From the NCBI GenBank assembly GCA_023432235.1, contig JAEYUX010000012.1, positions 1 to 17,886 of the forward strand: a stretch of 17,886 nt of DNA. Reading direction: 5' to 3'. Origin of the DNA: Actinomycetes bacterium. Lineage in GTDB: Bacteria; Actinomycetota; Actinomycetes; Actinomycetales; Demequinaceae. The notes below the pieces were generated by a model that did not search any database, was not told the origin of the DNA, and saw nothing but the letters and a program-made list of their open reading frames with translations. Shown piece by piece: positions 1 to 6,847 of the stretch (its first letter is position 1; each line of letters starts with the position of its first letter). A program made the translations under genes and the position numbers.

Positions 1-7
1 AGCGGAT

Positions 8-349
8 CTAGAAAAGGGTCTGAGCCGCGCGCCGCACTGGAGCGCGCTTGCCGTTGCGGAGAGCCGTGATTGGGCTCTCCCCCAGTTCTTCGTTATGCGC
101 GACAAGCCATTCGGCAATTTCGTCATCCGACAGCCCGGCGTCAGCAAGCACGATGATCGTGCCGCGAACTGTTGACAACACCTCGGGCCCGTCGTCACCG
201 TCGATGAGTTGTCCAGCCGGAAGATACAACGCATTGTTGTCGCCGCGCCGCGCCGCCACGAGATGACGTTCACGCAGCAACTCGCGGACCTGGGAAATCG
301 AGATATCGAGAGCCTCGGCGTATTCAGGCACAGTCATCCAGTCGTTCAC
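8..349 (-). CDS. Rv2175c-family helix-turn-helix DNA-binding protein
   Basis: This 113-residue protein has an N-terminal winged-helix/excisionase-like HTH (about residues 5-50: TVPEYAEALDIS, then SQVRELLRERHLVAARR) and a C-terminal segment (about 55-110) resembling the Rv2175c C-terminal domain. In M. tuberculosis, Rv2175c lies beside pknL and is reported to be phosphorylated by PknL; here a transglycosylase gene sits between the two. The likely role is a cytoplasmic DNA-binding protein controlled by phosphorylation; its targets cannot be read from sequence. The start chosen is GTG at 349, because the HTH needs the first residues and a -10-like TAGGCT lies 6 nt upstream (candidate leaderless). 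An in-frame ATG at 337 is the alternative. The stop (TAG, positions 8-10) is close to the window edge, so no downstream partner is visible. Confidence 0.85.
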   Translation of the reverse strand: MNDWMTVPEYAEALDISISQVRELLRERHLVAARRGDNNALYLPAGQLIDGDDGPEVLSTVRGTIIVLADAGLSDDEIAEWLVAHNEELGESPITALRNGKRAPVRRAAQTLF

Positions 350-355
350 GGCGCC

Positions 356-361
356 AGCCTA
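356..361 (-). promoter_or_regulatory. Candidate -10 element for a leaderless Rv2175c-like gene
   Basis: On the minus strand TAGGCT (TANNNT type) ends 6 nt before the GTG start at 349, the spacing expected if transcription starts on the first base of the start codon. No convincing Shine-Dalgarno sequence lies in between and no good -35 is visible. Confidence 0.35.
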
Positions 362-377
362 TCGACCGCTCTTCCAG

Positions 378-406
378 TTGTGCTCCGGCCGGTCCGGACA
401 TAAAGT
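378..406 (+). promoter_or_regulatory. Candidate promoter of the LysM transglycosylase gene
   Basis: TTGTGC (378-383) and TAAAGT (401-406) are separated by 17 nt. The -10 keeps the T, A and final T of TANNNT; the -35 matches only TTG. Transcription would begin near 413, giving a leader of about 60 nt to the ATG at 473. This is pattern matching only. Confidence 0.3.
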
Positions 407-422
407 CTCTTTAGTCCCATTT

Positions 423-444
423 GTCACATGCGTCCCTTTGTGAC
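423..444 (+). promoter_or_regulatory. Inverted repeat GTCACA-N10-TGTGAC, possible operator
   Basis: GTCACA (423-428) and TGTGAC (439-444) form a perfect 6-bp dyad with a 10-nt spacer, 28 nt before the transglycosylase start. The half-site resembles the GTCACA core of actinobacterial MtrA boxes, but those are direct repeats. The half-sites also face the opposite way to a Crp/GlxR site (TGTGA-N6-TCACA). It may be an operator or a short leader hairpin; which factor would bind is unknown. Confidence 0.35.
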
Positions 445-472
445 CACCTGCCACAGGCTGAGAGGTGCAGAT

Positions 473-1378
473 ATGAATCGCCATACGCGCGTTGTGCGCA
501 TTGTCACGGCAACTGTCGCGGGGATCTCGTTGACGCTGCTTGCCGCCCCGGCACACGCCGGAGACTACGTCGTCCAGCCTGGCGACACGGTGTGGGACCT
601 TGCCCAGCGCCACGGTGTGAGTGTCGATGCAATCGCTTCAGCAAACGGGCTCGCCAACCCGTCTCTTATTCGCATCGGTGCACGGTTGACGATCCCCGCG
701 CCGGCGGCCTCCACACCGGCGCCTTCAACGTCGACGTCGACCACGCATCACACGGTCAAGGCCGGCGACACGCTGTGGGACCTCGCGAAGCAGCACGGCA
801 CCACCGTCGATGCGCTCGTCGCGCTCAACTCCCTTGCAAACCCGTCCCTCATCCGCATCGGCCAGCGCATTCTTGTCCCCGGACAGGCAACCGGACTCGT
901 CGGCGACACCTTCCTCGGGCGCACATATCCCGCAGACGTCGTCGCAGCGGCAAACGAGAACAAGGCAGTTCTTGATGCGATGGACGTGCCCTCTCGCGAC
1001 GAAATGCAGCAACTCGTCATCGACACGGCACATACGATGGGCGTGGACCCCGCTCTTGCCCAAGCCGTTGCGTACCAGGAGTCGGGCTTCAATCAGCGGG
1101 CCGTCTCCCCTGCCAACGCCATTGGGTGCATGCAGGTGATTCCCACCTCTGGAGAGTGGGCGTCCGGCATGGTGGGCCGTGACCTCAACCTCCTGGACGC
1201 ACACGACAACGTCGAAGCGGGGGTGGCGATCTTGCGCCACTTACTCGAGCGCAACGACCTCGAGACGGCCATTGCAAGCTATTACCAGGGCGAACGCTCG
1301 GTTCGGACTCGAGGGATGAACGACGACACCGTCCAGTACGTCGATTCAGTGCTTGCCCTCGTGGGCCGTTTCGAGTAG
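473..1378 (+). CDS. Secreted LysM-domain lytic transglycosylase
   Basis: This is a 301-residue exported peptidoglycan hydrolase. Residues 1-29 form a signal peptide ending in AHA (predicted cut AHA/G). LysM 1 spans about 31-76 and LysM 2 about 92-137, joined by an Ala/Pro/Ser/Thr linker. An SLT-type transglycosylase domain spans about 175-300 with the catalytic glutamate in YQESGF (E203), the GCMQ motif (G218-Q221) and YYQGE (270-274), which replaces the YNAG of classical SLTs and is, as I recall, normal for actinobacterial LysM-SLT proteins. The start is ATG 473, because GAGAGG (460-465) precedes it by 7 nt and the signal peptide begins there; an upstream in-frame ATG at 428 would put 15 extra residues before it. 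The protein should bind peptidoglycan outside the membrane and cleave glycan strands. The PASTA kinase gene follows, suggesting a shared wall-remodelling role. Confidence 0.88.
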   Translation: MNRHTRVVRIVTATVAGISLTLLAAPAHAGDYVVQPGDTVWDLAQRHGVSVDAIASANGLANPSLIRIGARLTIPAPAASTPAPSTSTSTTHHTVKAGDTLWDLAKQHGTTVDALVALNSLANPSLIRIGQRILVPGQATGLVGDTFLGRTYPADVVAAANENKAVLDAMDVPSRDEMQQLVIDTAHTMGVDPALAQAVAYQESGFNQRAVSPANAIGCMQVIPTSGEWASGMVGRDLNLLDAHDNVEAGVAILRHLLERNDLETAIASYYQGERSVRTRGMNDDTVQYVDSVLALVGRFE

Positions 1379-1423
1379 ATGCGCTCCGGCGTGGGGCCGC
1401 CGCTGTCGGCTCAACCCGCCACC

Positions 1424-1429
1424 TATGAT
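1424..1429 (+). promoter_or_regulatory. -10 element TATGAT for a leaderless kinase gene
   Basis: TATGAT (5 of 6 match to TATAAT) is followed by exactly 6 nt and then GTG at 1436, the first codon of the segment leading into the kinase domain (VAETLTDPLLGR). Transcription would begin on the G of the start codon. No strong -35 is visible. Confidence 0.5.
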
Positions 1430-1435
1430 GTGAGG

Positions 1436-3397
1436 GTGGCCGAGACGCTCACCGATCCCCTATTGGGCCGTCTGATCGACGGTCGCTATGAGGTGCGCGA
1501 ACGCATCGCCGCCGGTGGCATGGCAACGGTCTATGTCGCCTTTGATCGCAGGCTCGAGCGCCAAGTCGCAGTCAAGGTGATGCACACGACGCTCGGGTCT
1601 GAATCCGAACGTCACGAGTTTGCTTCCCGGTTCCGTCGAGAAGCAAAGGCCGCGGCTCGACTCACCCACCCCGGCATGGTGCGGGTCTATGACCAAGGCA
1701 CCGACGGCGAGATCTCGTATCTCACGATGGAGTACGTCGACGGCGGCAACCTCCGGGCGTACCTCAATCGCGAAGGCACGCTTCCCGTTGGCGAAGCACT
1801 CTCGTTCACTGAGTCGGTTCTCGACGCTCTCGCCGCTGCCCACCGTCAGAACCTTGTTCACCGCGACGTGAAACCCGAAAACGTCCTGCTCGACGAGGAC
1901 AAGCGTCCGCGTTTGGCAGACTTTGGTTTGGCGCGGGCGGTGACCGAGGTGACCTCGACGTCAACCGGCACTCTTCTCGGTACGGTCGCGTATCTCGCGC
2001 CTGAGCTTGTGCAAAACGGGGATGCCGATTCACGCTCTGACATCTACGCCGTGGGCGTTCTCCTTTTTGAGATGTTGACCGGCCGGCAGCCGTTTACCGG
2101 TTCCTCGGCCATCGACGTCGCGGCACGACACGTGCACGAAGACGTTCCGGCACCGTCGACTTTTGTCACATGGCTGCCTGCTGAGATTGACGAGCTTGTT
2201 GCCCGGCTCACTGCACGCCAGCCCGTGGCCCGACCGTCCGACGCCACCATGGCCCTCAGCATGCTCCGCCAGACACGCGCGATGATTGACGACCCGACTC
2301 TCGACCGACGCGCGGAGCCACCATCGGGACAGATCCCTCTCGCATCGGATAAGACGGACGTCATTGACGCCATGCCGACGAGTTCGACAATCGCCCTCCC
2401 GATCGGTCTTGGTGAGAGTGGCTTCATCCCCGTCGAAGCCGAGATTGTGCTTGAGGACGATCCAGAAGCGCTCGAGCCGGTCAAGGAGAGGCGTCGTATC
2501 GGCCTCTGGATCGGCGCCGTTCTGGGCGCACTGTTGGTGATCGCCGCCTTCGTCGGCTGGTGGTACAACACTCAGGGCCCGGGCGCGTACACGACAGTGC
2601 CACCGGTCGCGGGCGAAAGCACCGCTTCTGCCCGGCTGATTCTCGAACAGGCCGGACTCAGCGTCAATGTCCTCTCGGAGTATTCGGACACCGTTCCTGA
2701 GGACATTGCCATCCGCACGGACCCCGACGCTCAATCACAGATTCTCAAGGGCGGCGACGTCAATCTCATCATTTCGAAGGGGCCACGCATGAGCGTCGTG
2801 CCCTCAGTGACGGGCGTCCTTGAAGAGGACGCCATCAAGATGCTGGAAGACGCTGGCTTTGCGATCGGCACCAAAGAACGGGTCTATTCCGATGTCGCGC
2901 CTGTAGGTGAGGTGTTGTCGACAGACCCCGCGGCTGATGCGTCGGTGCGCCACGATTCCGCCATCAATCTCGTCATCTCCGATGGACCACAGCCAATCAC
3001 GATGCCGGACGTCATTGGCAACACCGAGTCCGAGGCACGCGCAGTTCTCGACGAGTACAAGCTCAATGTCATTGTCGAGAGCGGTCGCTCGGCCGACGTC
3101 GAGCGCGGCGAGGTCTATCAAACAGATCCCGCTCCGGGTGACGGCACTACCCGTACCGCGACCGTGACGATTTGGGTGTCAATTGGTAAACCGATCGTCA
3201 CGGTGCCGCAGTTCTTGCTCGACACGGTGGCCGAAGCGCGTGCGGACGCCATTGCGCTTGGCCTTGAGCCGAAGTTCCGCCCTGCAATCGGTGGAGGAGC
3301 TTGCGATGACGACGCTCAGATCCTCAGCCAAGATCCACAAGGTGGCGAACAGGTCGAGATGGGCACAACCGTGTCAATGACCTGCTTCCGCAAATAG
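1436..3397 (+). CDS. pknL: Transmembrane Ser/Thr protein kinase with four PASTA domains (PknL position)
   Basis: With the GTG start at 1436 the protein has 653 residues. The Hanks-type kinase domain (about 18-275) carries the Gly loop (AAGGMATVY), the AVKVM lysine (K47), catalytic HRDVKPEN (D144), DFG (D162), a Thr/Ser-rich activation loop and APE. A Pro/acidic linker leads to one membrane segment (about 354-376), then four PASTA repeats at about 385-449, 452-518, 520-585 and 587-653. The inferred role is sensing muropeptides or lipid II outside and phosphorylating cytoplasmic targets, including perhaps the Rv2175c-like protein nearby. The gene sits at the pknL position next to aroG; M. tuberculosis PknL, as I recall, lacks PASTA domains, so the domain layout is more PknB-like. 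The open frame extends upstream to ATG 1379, directly after the previous stop, but that region has no good ribosome site. The only two cysteines lie in PASTA 4. Confidence 0.9.
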   Translation: MAETLTDPLLGRLIDGRYEVRERIAAGGMATVYVAFDRRLERQVAVKVMHTTLGSESERHEFASRFRREAKAAARLTHPGMVRVYDQGTDGEISYLTMEYVDGGNLRAYLNREGTLPVGEALSFTESVLDALAAAHRQNLVHRDVKPENVLLDEDKRPRLADFGLARAVTEVTSTSTGTLLGTVAYLAPELVQNGDADSRSDIYAVGVLLFEMLTGRQPFTGSSAIDVAARHVHEDVPAPSTFVTWLPAEIDELVARLTARQPVARPSDATMALSMLRQTRAMIDDPTLDRRAEPPSGQIPLASDKTDVIDAMPTSSTIALPIGLGESGFIPVEAEIVLEDDPEALEPVKERRRIGLWIGAVLGALLVIAAFVGWWYNTQGPGAYTTVPPVAGESTASARLILEQAGLSVNVLSEYSDTVPEDIAIRTDPDAQSQILKGGDVNLIISKGPRMSVVPSVTGVLEEDAIKMLEDAGFAIGTKERVYSDVAPVGEVLSTDPAADASVRHDSAINLVISDGPQPITMPDVIGNTESEARAVLDEYKLNVIVESGRSADVERGEVYQTDPAPGDGTTRTATVTIWVSIGKPIVTVPQFLLDTVAEARADAIALGLEPKFRPAIGGGACDDDAQILSQDPQGGEQVEMGTTVSMTCFRK

Positions 3398-3412
3398 GGC
3401 GCGGGCTCGGAA

Positions 3413-4801
3413 TTAGTCGTCGAAAGCAAGATCCTCAAGCGGCGGTTGAGCACGCTGCTTGAGAAGTTCTGCCACAAGGAACGCCATTTCGAGCGACTGG
3501 TCGTGGTTGAGTCGCGGGTCTACCCGGGTCTCGTAACGCATCGCGAGGCCCTCGTCCGCGATCTCCGCGGTACCACCCATCACCTCAGTGACATCGTCGC
3601 CCGTGAGCTCAACGTGGAGACCACCAGGAACGGTGCCGAGTGAATGGTGGACCTCAAAGAAGCCCTTGACCTCATCGAGGATCGTTTCAAAGCGACGCGT
3701 CTTGTAGCCGGACTCCGACGTAAAGGTGTTGCCGTGCATTGGGTCCGTGAGCCACGTGACATTGACGCCTGCGTTACGAACACCGTCGACGATGTCCGGC
3801 AACACATCGCGGACCTTGCCTGCCCCCATGCGCGAGATGAACGTGAGACGCCCCTCAACGTTGTCGGGGTTGAGCTTCTCGGCAAGCGCGATCGCGTCTG
3901 CAGCCGACGTCGTGGGTCCCAGCTTCACACCCAACGGGTTGTGGATCTTTGACAAGAATTCGACGTGAGCGCCATCGAGCTGCCGCGTCCGCTCCCCGAT
4001 CCACAAGAAGTGTCCAGAGCAGTCGTACGGCAAGCCGGAGCGAGAGTCGATACGCGTAAGCGCGCGCTCGTAATCGAGAAGGAGGGCCTCGTGACTCGAG
4101 AAGAACTCAACAGTCTTGAGCGCCTCAAAGTCGCCGCCAGCCGCTTCCATGAAGCGCACTGCGCGGTCGATCTCCCCTGCCATCTCGTCGTACGCCGCGT
4201 ACGCGGGGCTTGCCGCGAAACCACGGTTCCACTGGTGCACGCGACGCAAGTCTGCGAAACCACCAGTGGTGAACGCACGAATGAGATTAAGCGTGGAAGC
4301 GGAGACGTGGTACGCCTCGATCAGCCGTTCAGGATCCGGCGTGCGCGCCTCTTCGGTGAACGCGTATGAATTGACGATGTCGCCGCGGTAGACGGGCAAC
4401 GTCACCCCATCGCGTGTCTCGTGAGCCGAGGAACGAGGCTTCGCATATTGACCGGCCATGCGACCGATCTTGACGACCGGTGTCGAAGCGCCGTACGTGA
4501 GGACGACGGCCATTTGCAGAATGGTCTTGATCTTGTTGCGAATGCGGTCAGCCGTTGCGTCCGAGAAGATCTCCGCGCAGTCGCCGCCTTGCAAGACAAA
4601 GGCATCGCCCCGACCGGCAGCCGCCAAGTGGCTTCGCAACACATCGGCTTCACCCGCGAAAACGAGTGGCGGCACCTTCTTAAGACGCTGCGTCGCACGT
4701 TCAAGCGCCGCAACATCGGGCCACTCGGGCTGCTGAAGAGCTTCGTGCTGGAGGTAGTCGTCGACGCCTAGGCGCGCAAGGGCCTCATCGGTTGTCTTCA
4801 T
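3413..4801 (-). CDS. aroG: 3-deoxy-D-arabino-heptulosonate 7-phosphate synthase, class II
   Basis: AroG condenses phosphoenolpyruvate with erythrose 4-phosphate, the first step of the shikimate pathway to aromatic amino acids. From ATG 4801 it has 462 residues, the length I recall for the M. tuberculosis class II enzyme. Family motifs are clear: GGDCAE with the metal-binding cysteine (C75), KIGRMAGQYAKPRS (about 111-124), SGHFLWIGERTRQ, GVKLGPTTS, FISRMGAGK, DPMHGNT and the terminal ETRVDPRLNHDQS. A longer frame to GTG 4837 exists, but ATG 4801 overlaps the phosphofructokinase stop as ATGA and gives the expected N-terminus, so translational coupling is likely; no strong Shine-Dalgarno is visible. 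The 3' end converges on the kinase gene with only 15 nt between stops and no clear terminator. Confidence 0.93.
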   Translation of the reverse strand: MKTTDEALARLGVDDYLQHEALQQPEWPDVAALERATQRLKKVPPLVFAGEADVLRSHLAAAGRGDAFVLQGGDCAEIFSDATADRIRNKIKTILQMAVVLTYGASTPVVKIGRMAGQYAKPRSSAHETRDGVTLPVYRGDIVNSYAFTEEARTPDPERLIEAYHVSASTLNLIRAFTTGGFADLRRVHQWNRGFAASPAYAAYDEMAGEIDRAVRFMEAAGGDFEALKTVEFFSSHEALLLDYERALTRIDSRSGLPYDCSGHFLWIGERTRQLDGAHVEFLSKIHNPLGVKLGPTTSAADAIALAEKLNPDNVEGRLTFISRMGAGKVRDVLPDIVDGVRNAGVNVTWLTDPMHGNTFTSESGYKTRRFETILDEVKGFFEVHHSLGTVPGGLHVELTGDDVTEVMGGTAEIADEGLAMRYETRVDPRLNHDQSLEMAFLVAELLKQRAQPPLEDLAFDD

Positions 4802-5997
4802 GACTGACCGATGTCGGCCACCATCTCCGTGAACCACGGGGTGGTCACGTCGAAGGGCTTGTGACCCGCGATGCGCGGGAACTCGATTGCCTTGAGGCGG
4901 CCGCCGTCTTCCTCATCGTGACCCACCACGCCCGAGACGCCGCGCAACGCCGAATCCACCGCGTAGTCCGTCATCGACTTGATGAGGCGGAGGTCCTGCG
5001 CATTTGCCTTGGCCGAGCGCGAGAAGTAGCCCGACTTCTGGACCATCACCTTCTCCGCGCCGAGCCGCTCTGCAAACTGCTTCGCGAACCAGTTGCCGGG
5101 GTTGATCGTGTCAAGCTTCACGTGGCCAAAGGGGTCACGCTCGACAGTGCCGCCCGATGCCTCGATCTCCTTGATGATCTCGGGCACACCAGCACCCTCA
5201 CTGAGGAAGATGTTGACGTTGCCGATCGAGTCCATCACACCCTTGAGGCGCGTCGCCTCAGCGTCAAGGTCGATGGGAGCCTCGGGAACGTACACCGCGT
5301 GGATGTCCCAACGCTCCTTGCTGAGGCCAATCTCCGGCACCCACTCCTGAGTGCCAAGCCACTCGCGGTACTTCAACGCGGAAGCGGCGGTGAGCCAACC
5401 GCACGCGCGGCCCATCACTTCGTGAACGATGAGCATGCGGGGGCCCGAACGGTGTTCGCCCACAATGTTCTGCGCAAACACCGAGGCCTGCTCAGCAGCC
5501 GACCAGGCGCCGAGAGACTGCTGAATCGGCACCACGTCGTTGTCGATGGTCTTCGGAAGCCCAACAACCGTGAGCTCGTAACCATTTTCGTGAAGGTAGG
5601 CAGCGAGATCGGCAGCGGTCGTGTTCGTGTCGTCACCACCGATGGTGTGGAGTACATCGACTCCATCCGCCTTCAGTTGCTCCGCCGCAACGTGCAAGGG
5701 GTCTTGACCTTCCTTGACGAGCCCGCGCTTCACGCAGTCGGCAACGTTCGTCAACTTGACGCGTGAGTTGCCGATCGGCGAGCCACCGAAGTCATGGAGA
5801 ATGCCAGCCTTTTCACGCACTGCGTCCGTGATCTCGATCTTCTTGCCGAGCAGCAGGCCCCAGTAGCCGTGCTCATAAGCGATGATCTCCACCTCGGGAG
5901 CGATCTCGGTGTACCGCCCGATCAGTCCGCCAACAGCAGACGACAGGCAGGGGGCAAAGCCACCGGCGGTGAGGAGGGCAACGCGACGAACAGACAT
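4798..5997 (-). CDS. pfp: Pyrophosphate-dependent 6-phosphofructokinase
   Basis: This 399-residue cytoplasmic enzyme phosphorylates fructose 6-phosphate to fructose 1,6-bisphosphate. The phosphoryl donor is inferred as PPi: the nucleotide-loop motif is GGDDTN (120-125), with Asp where ATP enzymes have Gly, and the active-site motif is PKTIDND (148-154), with the Lys typical of PPi enzymes and catalytic Asp152. EVMGRACGW contributes to substrate binding. The start is ATG 5997, preceded by GAAAGG (6006-6011, minus strand) at a good distance. The stop overlaps the aroG start by 4 nt, so the two are almost certainly co-transcribed. PPi-PFK is reversible, so this step could serve glycolysis and gluconeogenesis and would affect supply of PEP and erythrose 4-phosphate to AroG. 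Confidence 0.9.
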   Translation of the reverse strand: MSVRRVALLTAGGFAPCLSSAVGGLIGRYTEIAPEVEIIAYEHGYWGLLLGKKIEITDAVREKAGILHDFGGSPIGNSRVKLTNVADCVKRGLVKEGQDPLHVAAEQLKADGVDVLHTIGGDDTNTTAADLAAYLHENGYELTVVGLPKTIDNDVVPIQQSLGAWSAAEQASVFAQNIVGEHRSGPRMLIVHEVMGRACGWLTAASALKYREWLGTQEWVPEIGLSKERWDIHAVYVPEAPIDLDAEATRLKGVMDSIGNVNIFLSEGAGVPEIIKEIEASGGTVERDPFGHVKLDTINPGNWFAKQFAERLGAEKVMVQKSGYFSRSAKANAQDLRLIKSMTDYAVDSALRGVSGVVGHDEEDGGRLKAIEFPRIAGHKPFDVTTPWFTEMVADIGQS

Positions 5998-6031
5998 GCG
6001 TAAGGCCTTTCAGGTGAGAAGTTTCCCGCTC

Positions 6032-6037
6032 ATTCTA
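6032..6037 (-). promoter_or_regulatory. Candidate -10 element upstream of phosphofructokinase
   Basis: The minus strand reads TAGAAT (5 of 6 to TATAAT) in the 108-nt gap between plsC and the phosphofructokinase gene. Transcription would start near 6025, giving a leader of about 28 nt that contains the ribosome site. No -35 stands at the correct distance; a TTGACG at 6073-6078 is too far upstream. It could let pfp-aroG be transcribed apart from the ROK-plsC pair. Confidence 0.3.
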
Positions 6038-6105
6038 GGGGTGGGCCCGCGTGCGCTGGACGCCGCAGGTCCCGTCAATGACAACTGAGCGCTACGCGCC
6101 TCCGT

Positions 6106-6828
6106 CTAGTCCGCGTCGGCCGCGTCCGTGGGGGCGCCTGAGCGCTTGAGGCGTTCGAGCTCACGCTTGTATTGCGCACTGTCGCGGTCCGAGTATTCCT
6201 GGCCCGACAGTTCCTGAATCGCCTTCATCACCCGGTCAGTCAGTTCGCGCAAGGCGTCACGGTCTTCTTGCCTGCCTTGATAAGACGAAATGTGAATGGG
6301 CTCGCCGATGCGGACGCCAATATCCGTCCGCGACGGGACCTTCTTACCCACCGGTTGAGCAACGTCGGTACCGATCATCGCCACCGGAATGATCGGGACG
6401 CCTGCCTCAATTGCAAGGCGGGCAACACCTGTCTTGCCCCGATAGAGGCGACCATCTGGGCTGCGCGTGCCTTCCGGATAAATGCCGAGGAGTTCACCGC
6501 CGCCAAGCACCTGCAGACCCGTACGCAAGGCTGCTTCGGAAGCGCGGCCGCCGCCGCGGTGCACAGGAATGGTGCCGACGCCCTGCATGAACGCGCGCGT
6601 TGCGGCTCCCTTGACACCCTTGCCCGTGAAGTATTCGGACTTACCTAGGAAGACAACTTTTCGCTTCAGCACAAGTGGCAAGAACACGGAGTCCGAAAAC
6701 GACAAGTGGTTCGACGCCAAGATGGCGCCGCCCGTTTCCGGCACGTTCTCAGCACCTTCCACCCAGGGGTGGTAGTACACCTTGAGTCCGGGGCCGAGCA
6801 GGACGTGCTTGAACAGTGTGTAGTACAT
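6106..6828 (-). CDS. plsC: PlsC-type 1-acylglycerol-3-phosphate acyltransferase
   Basis: This 240-residue membrane-associated acyltransferase likely transfers a fatty acyl group to lysophosphatidic acid, forming phosphatidic acid for phospholipid synthesis. The catalytic NHLSFSD gives the HX4D motif (H41, D46); FLGKSEYF, YPEGTRSPDG (E119-G120-T121) and VPIIPVAMIG are the other conserved blocks. The tail after about residue 205 is charged and probably cytoplasmic. An open frame continues to 6936, but ATG 6828 is chosen: GAGGAG precedes it closely and the upstream residues are Arg/Ser-rich and unlike the family. The ROK glucokinase stop lies 19 nt upstream, so the pair is probably one transcript. 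M. tuberculosis has a PlsC-like gene (Rv2182c) in the same neighbourhood. Confidence 0.88.
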   Translation of the reverse strand: MYYTLFKHVLLGPGLKVYYHPWVEGAENVPETGGAILASNHLSFSDSVFLPLVLKRKVVFLGKSEYFTGKGVKGAATRAFMQGVGTIPVHRGGGRASEAALRTGLQVLGGGELLGIYPEGTRSPDGRLYRGKTGVARLAIEAGVPIIPVAMIGTDVAQPVGKKVPSRTDIGVRIGEPIHISSYQGRQEDRDALRELTDRVMKAIQELSGQEYSDRDSAQYKRELERLKRSGAPTDAADAD

Positions 6829-6847
6829 GCGTCTCCTCGGTACCAGG

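Noticed and set aside
428..472. Upstream ATG 428 as start of the LysM transglycosylase
   Set aside because: It adds 15 residues before a textbook signal peptide and lies inside the GTCACA dyad; ATG 473 has a good ribosome site.
2030..2734. Long minus-strand open frame of 234 codons inside the kinase gene
   Set aside because: It is antisense to a well-supported kinase and PASTA coding region and has no recognisable domain; a shadow frame of high-GC DNA.
3386..3412. TTCCG/CGGAA stem between the kinase and aroG stops as a terminator
   Set aside because: Only 5 bp with a 17-nt loop; could be chance.
4861..5766. Plus-strand open frame of 301 codons across the phosphofructokinase gene
   Set aside because: It is antisense to a fully motif-supported enzyme with ribosome site and operon overlap.
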